A DNA stretch of 64,000 nucleotides from Cryphonectria parasitica EP155 (taxonomy: Eukaryota; Ascomycota; Sordariomycetes; Diaporthales; Cryphonectriaceae). The DNA is taken from positions 2,914,001 through 2,978,000 of the forward strand of contig NW_024468912.1 in assembly GCF_011745365.1 (NCBI RefSeq), given 5' to 3'. Under the pieces are notes generated by a model. It saw only the letters and a list, made by a program, of their open reading frames with translations, did not search any database and had not been told where the DNA came from. Position 1 is the stretch's first letter. Each line of letters begins with the position of its first letter. Below, in pieces: positions 57,815 through 64,000 of the stretch. The translations under genes were made by a program, and so were the position numbers.

Positions 57815-60044
57815 TGGACCACAGAGACAAACGGGCAGCGGGCCGGGGTTCTTCAAACAGGTCAGGGAGAGGCTCAGCCTGACGAGATCCAAGTCGAGTT
57901 TCAGCGTCACCACAGGGGATGAGCACGATGGGGCCGACAGCGCCGGCGGCTTTCACATCCCGCCCGTCTTCAAGCACAAGCGTTCCGAGAGCATGGGCGT
58001 GCCCACCAGCCTTCGCAACGGTGCAGGCGGTGGCCATCATCAACATCGTCAGCACCAGCACCAGCACCAGCACCAGTACCAGCAGCAACAGCGCCCCGAC
58101 CTCAGCTTCCTGCGGAGGAACACGGTCGACTACGCCACCCGCACCAGTCACGACAACACCTCCACCTTCACCAGGGTTACCACCAACGCCACCGCCCCTC
58201 CTGCACCCTTCTTCGAAGCATCACCACCACCAGCACCACAACCATCACTGCCAGGGGCAGGGCCCCTCCTCCCCACCTTCGACCCGACCAGGCGCCCAAC
58301 GCGCGAGGAGATCGCTGCCAACTACCAGAACCTGCTGGCCAGTGGCTTCTTCGGCACCCACGCCATCCAGTCCACCCGCTTCTCTGCCCCCGGCAGCGCC
58401 CTGCACGGCCGCGACAGCAGGACCTCCTTCAGCGCCTCCTCCCAGAGGCTGGTCGACGACGAGGGCGCGTCTCAGGGTATCAGGACCGTCCCGCCCAGCC
58501 CTGAGCGCATGCCGCCTCCTCCACCTCCTCCAGATCGTGAGGCGCCGCCTCCGCCACCGCCGGTGTTGCATGCAGAACCTATGGAAATGGAGGACTCGCC
58601 ATCCGAGATGCATGGGCTCCCACGCAGCGACACGGCAGTCTTCAGCCCCGCCGCCTCGGCCGATATGCCACCGCTGCCTGCCCTTGCCACGGCCAAGAAG
58701 CTCAGGCCCGCCCACCACCACGCCCACTCCTACTCCTCCGCCACCGCCGCCGCGCCCTCTGCCGCGAGGCCGGACCCCCAGCACTCCCGCTCTTTCTCCA
58801 CTGTGCCTTATAGCACGACAAACGCCGGCGCCGCGCCCATCATGGCGGCCCGCCCTCCTCCTACTGCTACGGCGCCGCCGCAGCGCGCCTACCGCCCGCC
58901 CCCCAGCTCGTCGGCCCGTTTCTCCACCGAGTCCGCCGCCGCGCGGCCGCGAGGCAGCTTCGACTTCAGCGGCCTCTCGCGTGGCAGCTCCGGCCGTGGC
59001 TTGAAACGGCCCTTCGCCTCGACGCTGGCGAACGGCTCGCAAACGTCTTTCGGAAGCGGCGGGTATGACAGCGGCATAGGGGTCGCGACGTCGACGCCCG
59101 AAGAGAAGCACGAGAGTGGCGCCCGCAAGTTCGTCAAGAGGCTGCGCAAGTCGGCCAGCAAAATCTCCATCAACCTGGGCAGCACCATGTCCCAACAGAG
59201 CCTCCAGAAACAGCACTTTGACGACGACGACGAGATGATGCAAGACGATGATGATGACTGTGGCAGCAGCAGCAACAATAACCTCAGCCTGGAACAACCC
59301 TCCTCGCGTACGTCCATGTCTTCTAGTATCAAGGGGTCTTTCTCTTTCAGATTTGGGGCTGGAGGAAAACCAGACATGGCCTCGGATGGCCTCCCTCCTA
59401 CCACCTCTACGGACCACCGCCCTTTTTCTTCTCCTCCTCCCTCTCACCACCACCACCCTTCCTCATCTTCCTCCTCCCCCAGGCCCAATTTCTTTGGTGG
59501 GGCCAGTGCCACTGGTGACGACAGGAACCGTTTCTCACTAAACAGCCGCCACGGTAGTACCGGCTCACCCTCGCCTGCGCCTTTCCCTGCAGCTCACTCG
59601 TCCGTATCGCCGGGCCTATCCGTCATAGTCGGCTCTCCGAACAGCGACACCGCTACCGAACAGCACCGCAGCCGTCTGAGAAAGCGAGAGATCTTCCGCA
59701 GCCGTCGACCCAGGCGCTACGACGGCAACGCCGGACTCGATACTGAAGCCTCGCCGCCATCACCAACCCCGCCACAATTAACCCTCGGTACGGGTGCTGG
59801 GGGAGACGTTGACGCTTCAGGCGACGGCATGGAAGGCGTCGAGTTCAGCTTCCACTTTCCTGGGCGCAAGCGGCCTGGCATGCCCCTGGGCCCAGTGCCC
59901 GATGCCAATAGGGGAGTCCTGGGTGGTGTTGTCACCACCAGTGGCTTCCCCGGCATCTTCAAGGGCGGCGGCGGCGGCCAGAAGGGAGCCGGAGTCCTGA
60001 CGAGGGGTGGGAGCGTGAGGGTCGTTCCTAGAGATCTGATCTAA
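57519..60044 (+). CDS. Large low-complexity hypothetical protein, 841 residues
   Basis: A single open frame from the ATG at 57519 (MSPPPPQSRFQEG). The frame is open upstream but without an ATG, so this start is preferred. I do not recognise the family. Visible features: an Ala11 run near 95, a basic segment FFKQVRERLSLTRSKSSFSV at about 115-134, HKRSESMG near 158, a His/Gln repeat near 175-195, TRRPTREEIAANYQNLLAS at about 260-280, Pro tracts near 335-355, and KFVKRLRKSASKISINLGS near 535, followed by an Asp-rich patch. The C-terminus has RSRLRKREIFRSRRPRR and ends VRVVPRDLI. No membrane segment or catalytic motif is seen. The repeated basic-Ser clusters resemble kinase or 14-3-3 sites, which is inference. 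Several islands look structured enough to be conserved, so a fungal-specific scaffold or regulator is likely. Confidence 0.72.
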
Positions 60045-60164
60045 ACATCTTTTTGACTTGGTCTGATCTGGTACATACAATCCAACTAAACAGCGGGGCT
60101 GGCCTCTTGAGAGATTTCAATTGATCTGGTTGCCATGGGAAAACGGGGTTTATCTGGCGCAAAG

Positions 60165-60195
<31 letters not shown>

Positions 60196-60383
60196 ATATG
60201 TCTGTCCGTGTTTGTGAGAAGAGAAAGACCGCTTTGGTTTCTAGAATTGTATTAACTGCGACGTCGAGAAAGAAAGAGAGAGGGAGTGACAGAGACTCCG
60301 GAGTTTCGTCTTTTTGGCAATGATTTTTGGTCCCTCACCCACCCTTTTTCTGGCATATACGCGGTGTTTTCTTTGGGAAACGC

Positions 60384-60400
60384 GGGGGGGGGGGGGGGGG
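60384..60400. repeat. G17 homopolymer
   Basis: The longest of the poly-G/poly-C tracts in this window, lying between convergent genes. Its exact length may be uncertain from sequencing. Confidence 0.8.
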
Positions 60401-60691
60401 CGCAGCTTACATTTACATAACGGGGCGGAGAACCACGGTCATGCGGCACGGCGTAACAGGGACTCAGTCAAGCATACGGCCAACACGAGGAGCATCTTGT
60501 ATATATTCGTCACTGGGACCCTTTGAAGAGGAGGTATTGCTGATGGAAAGGGGTGAAGAAAATATACGGCATCTGCAAAACACTCGTGGGGACCGGGACA
60601 GAGTATTTATCTGCCCCGGATCCGGTATAAAACACGGCTGGCTAGCTGGCGGATCTACACCACCCTATTGTTCGGACTGAACCTGCATCTG

Positions 60692-60718
60692 TCTTGTCGG
60701 TCTTGTCGGTCTTGTCGG
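60692..60718. repeat. 9-bp tandem repeat, three copies
   Basis: Three exact copies of TCTTGTCGG, followed by a broken fourth, in the convergent intergenic region. Confidence 0.85.
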
Positions 60719-61644
60719 TCTCTTGTCAATTTGTTTACATGTTGACGATGTTCATGTTTTGATGCTGCACATACACATACATGCTAATGAATTTACACGA
60801 TGGCTTCCAATAAACAGAAGAAGAAAAGACATGAAGGGAGAAAGAAGATGAATGTTCGACCTCTTGTGTTATTTCGTCTTGTTGAACCAGCATGCAAGTT
60901 CATCACGTCACATATACACGTATACGGCGCGACTCTTTGTTTAGAAGGGAAGGAAAAGAGACAAATCCATCAAAAATTGTCTGCTCGATTAAAAGATATT
61001 GTACCGAGCGATATATCGTGGAGCCTGGGCTTTCTGCGTAAGGAGTCTGCCCCCCAGCCCCCCCGGCAATTTGGCAATAGCCTCATAATCTATAGAATTT
61101 CCGCGCCGAAGCGAAGCAAATGGTATTGAGCAATGATGTTTCCCCGCTTCGGTTGCCCCTCCCTTCCAGACGAAGAAAGAAAAAGGAGAATAAGAAAAAA
61201 ATGGGGTAGACAGAGAGAAGGAAGAAGAAAAAGGAAGGACTATTCAGTCAGTGCTAAGTGTATTGGGGAAAAGGTCAGCCGGAAATGTATAGACCGTTGT
61301 GTTGATATTCCTTTCCAGTCTCGGGGCCAAGCTGAACCGACCAAATGTGCAAACGTCCATCCCATGTCCAGTCAGCTCGAGAATGTGTTCCCAAAGAAGC
61401 ACCACCTGTCTCGTAAGGACATCCAGAGTATTCCCAAGCACCGCTCTTTCTCAAAAAAAGTAAACAGAAGCGTTTGCAAGACGTGAAACTAGGCAACCCT
61501 TCATCGCCGTTGAATAATAGAAGAAAATCGCCACCCCAATCCCAGACGCCAAAGGTATCGCTATGCTCGATAAGTGTATAGATATCTGCCTCGCCAGTAA
61601 AGATAGTGTATGATGCCTCCTGTCGCCGCTGAGGTGTGCAACAT

Positions 61645-64000
61645 CTAGTTCACCTCCCCAAGGACAGTGCCCTGAGCGGGCTGCTTCCATGAAGAAGCAA
61701 CGGACGTCCAGGCGGCATCAAAAGGCCCAGGGAAGTAGCTGTAAAAGACCCTGAAGCAGATCAAGAACAGGAGTGGGATCTATACAAACGTTAGTCTTTT
61801 CTATCTTCTTTTTTTGTGGAAGGGGTAACTCTTCAAATGCCCGGTATCTACTCACCCAGAAGAGGAAGAGCTTCGGATCCCTGCTCAAGCTCTTTTGTTT
61901 CTCAGCACGTGCCTGGCGCAGATTGTCCTGCTGCTCCTTGGTGATGTTGTTCTTGCGACCGATCTGCAGGAGCTTCGGCAGCTGCCTCTGGATCTGCTTC
62001 TCCTCGACCTGCCTGCCAGCTGCCGTCTGCGTGTTCCGTTCTGCCTGCTGCATCTCCTGCTGCTGGTCGTACAGCGTTGCGCACTTTCTGTCCGCCTCGT
62101 AGTCGGCTGCGGCGCGCGCCGCAGACGCAGTCTTGGTGTCTAGGTCGCCCTGTTGTGTGGATGCGCCCTTGCCGTCTCGCTTGCCACCAGGGAAGAGGTC
62201 CTCGTAGGCTGGTGGAAGAGCCGGAGACGGGATCAAAGAGGAACCGATGTTGGGGATGAATGCTGACATGCGTTGCTGCGCCGAGTTCAAGTATGCCTGA
62301 TAGTCATGCAGGGCCGCCATGTTGGGCATCTGGATGTGTGACAGGTTCTGCATCATGCTGTGCTGGAACTGCTGGATTTGCTCCCTGAAGGCTGCAATCG
62401 CAACAGCAGCGGACGCCATGCCGCCCTGCTCCTCAACCTGCGGTAGGTCGACCAAGGATGCCCGAGAAGAGACCACCTCACGATTGTGACAACCCCGGAA
62501 GGCCATTTGCAGATGTGCATCCTCGTCTTCGAGGTCACCCTCGGAGGTCGATGCCTCAACTTCATCCGACTCGGTTGATGTGTCGCTGCATGAGTACTCG
62601 TTGGGAGCAGCGGGTTGTGTCCTGGGTGGTTCCCAGAAGGAGCGCAGAGACGTCGCGCTGCTGGCGCGGCTGTGAAGGGTGCTGCCCCGCCTACCAGCGC
62701 GCTTGATGGCGCGGATGACATCCCGCGTTCTGGCGACATCCGAGGCCAGTTGGCCTTGCACAGTCTTGAGCGTAGGATCGGCCTTGTGTTGGATGAGGCG
62801 CCTCACCAATTCAGGGTGGTCATATAGCGCCGCGTAATGTAACGGGCTAAAGCCCAACCTGTCTTGGACATTCGGGTTGGCGCCTCTGGCAAGCAGGCCG
62901 GCCGTGAACCGGTGGAAACCAAGGGCGATAGATAGGTGGAGCATCGTATGTCCTGTGGCCTTTCTCTTCAGGTTGAACTTGGTCTTGTTCATACTGTCGT
63001 CCAGGTCCAGAAGATCAAGGACCTTCAGAAGCTGAGGCTCGAGGTTCACGCCATAGCCCTGCGGGCCGCCGTTGTAGCCGCCGTCGCCTGCACCGTTAAA
63101 GGCACCGCCATTGATGCTGTTCGCACCATTGACAATCTGCTGAACGAGTCCCTGGACATCACCGGTGCTTCCTGTCAACTTCTGAGAAATGACGCCGAGG
63201 GCGAGATGCACGAGCGCCTCCTGCCTGTCATCCTTGTACACGAAGCTAGACTGTCGGGTGAGGAGCGACTGCATCTGACCATTCGGTCCTCTCACAGAGA
63301 CATTCACATAGCCTGGATGCTCAGCCGGCGGCAGAATGCAGGTGATTGAAGAGTCAGCCCAGTAGGTGGTTGTGATGGCCTTCTTGTCGCCGAAGTAAAT
63401 GTCTTGGCCTTGTCGGAATCCGGATCCCAGAATGCTGACGTCGATATTTCCCGTGATTGGTCCTTCCATGGGAATAACTTTGAGCACCGCTGGGACTGCG
63501 CCTGTGCTTGTGAATGGTGCTGTCATGGTGAGGCCACTGGTCAACAGCTGAGGTGCCTGGCCGAGCTGGTTCGGCTGTTGTTGATGCAGCGTGCCGTTGA
63601 TGAGGGAGTTAGGGCTTGGTGCTCTGCTGTTTTGAGCCGAAGCAGGGGCCGAGAACATGGGCTGCATGACGTTGACATTATTGTCCATCTGGACAGGCCT
63701 GCTTGAACCAGGCTGGAGAACAGCCTGTTCGTTGCCGTTGGGCGTCCGGGGTTGGGCGGGAAACAGCGTGCCGGCGGGCTGAGTGACCTGACCGAAAGGA
63801 GGGGATGACGCATCGAAAAATGGGTTGGAGGTTGGCGCAGAGTAAGGTGAAGACGAGAAGGGAGAGACGGACGCAGGCGGCGGGCCAACCTGGCCGTTCT
63901 GTAAATTGCTGGGCGGCGGTGGAGCAAAAGCAGCCGTCTCGATGGGTGTCATGTGCAAGGTCGTGGGTATCTTGCTACCGCTCGACTTCCTCTTCTTCGC
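61645..64000 (-). CDS. SPT23/MGA2-like membrane-anchored transcription factor (5' end outside window)
   Basis: Two exons are visible on the minus strand, 64000-61856 and 61779-61645, joined in phase 0 across a 76-nt intron; the frame is open at the right edge. The order of parts is that of Spt23/Mga2. First comes a basic AKKRKSSGSK segment at the edge and a Pro/Ser/Gln-rich region, then an IPT/TIG domain (LKVIPMEGPITGNIDVSILG to SSFVYKDD). Ankyrin repeats follow (GHTMLHLSIALGFHRFTAGL and LGFSPLHYAALYDHPELVRR), then a loop with acidic patches. A charged helix leads to one C-terminal hydrophobic segment (LFLFW joined to IPLLFLICFRVFY), which is completed only by splicing. Known role of the family: ER-bound precursors released by ubiquitin/proteasome processing when membrane lipids are too saturated, then inducing the OLE1 desaturase. 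The final residues are GTVLGEVN. Confidence 0.92.

Larger units (their letters stand above)
60045..61644. other. Convergent intergenic region at the right end
   Basis: 1.6 kb between the stop of the 841-residue gene (+) and the stop of the SPT23/MGA2-like gene (-). It holds both 3' UTRs, a CA/GA microsatellite at about 60164-60196, a G17 run (60384-60400) and a 9-bp triplicate TCTTGTCGG at 60692-60718. No gene seen. Confidence 0.55.

Noticed and set aside
59308..59350. Intron-like GTACGT...TTTCAG inside the 841-residue gene
   Set aside because: Only 43 nt, and removing it shifts the frame; the unspliced frame runs on to the natural end.
58245..59456. 403-codon minus-strand frame and 361-codon plus-strand frame over the 841-residue gene
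   Set aside because: Both are rich in Arg, Pro and Gly from GC-rich repeat codons read in another frame; the chosen frame is longer and has a proper ATG and leader.

Overview
The window is nuclear DNA of a filamentous ascomycete, most likely a Sordariomycete; the order cannot be fixed from sequence alone. The evidence is small spliceosomal introns (61-249 nt, GT-AG with CTGAC/CTAAC-like branch sites), a velvet protein, a Zn2Cys6 regulator, a cutinase, a fungal Rat1 and a fungal neurofibromin/Ira protein. No bacterial-type operon is present. Genes stand singly on both strands, with long non-coding stretches rich in microsatellites and poly-G/poly-C tracts.

Layout. 1-4104 (-): 5' part of a large neurofibromin/Ira-type RasGAP gene that runs off the left edge. 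6052-7221 (+): intracellular GH43-type hydrolase. 7783-8475 (+): low-complexity protein of unknown function. 10029-10313 (-): small secreted Pro/Thr-repeat protein. 12423-15755 (-): nuclear 5'-3' exoribonuclease Rat1. 17006-19733 (+): Uds1-domain coiled-coil protein. 20797-22644 (+): type II membrane protein resembling GT32 glycosyltransferases but without an intact DXD. 23014-23718 (-): compact three-exon SET-domain protein. 27725-29496 (+): secreted histidine acid phosphatase/phytase-like enzyme. 30005-32783 (+): V-ATPase subunit a. 33283-36077 (+): Zn2Cys6 transcription factor. 39547-41285 (+): six-exon three-repeat MYB protein. 42396-43350 (-): cutinase. 43351-53263: 9.9 kb without a recognisable gene. 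53264-55222 (+): velvet regulator VeA. 57519-60044 (+): large disordered protein of unknown function. 61645-64000 (-): SPT23/MGA2-like membrane-anchored transcription factor, cut by the right edge.

The genes do not form one pathway. Housekeeping functions (Rat1, V-ATPase, RasGAP, Spt23/Mga2, Uds1) are mixed with regulators (VeA, Zn2Cys6, MYB, SET) and secreted or carbohydrate-active proteins (cutinase, acid phosphatase, GH43, repeat protein). No secondary-metabolite core enzyme, CRISPR array, rRNA or intact transposon was seen. I joined exons by reading splice sites; the total length of every complete gene is a multiple of three, which supports the models. The most interesting items are the repeat-built secreted peptide, the glycosyltransferase-like protein with an altered DXD, the recurrent non-coding G/C homopolymers, a GC-AG intron in the MYB gene and the long gene desert before veA.
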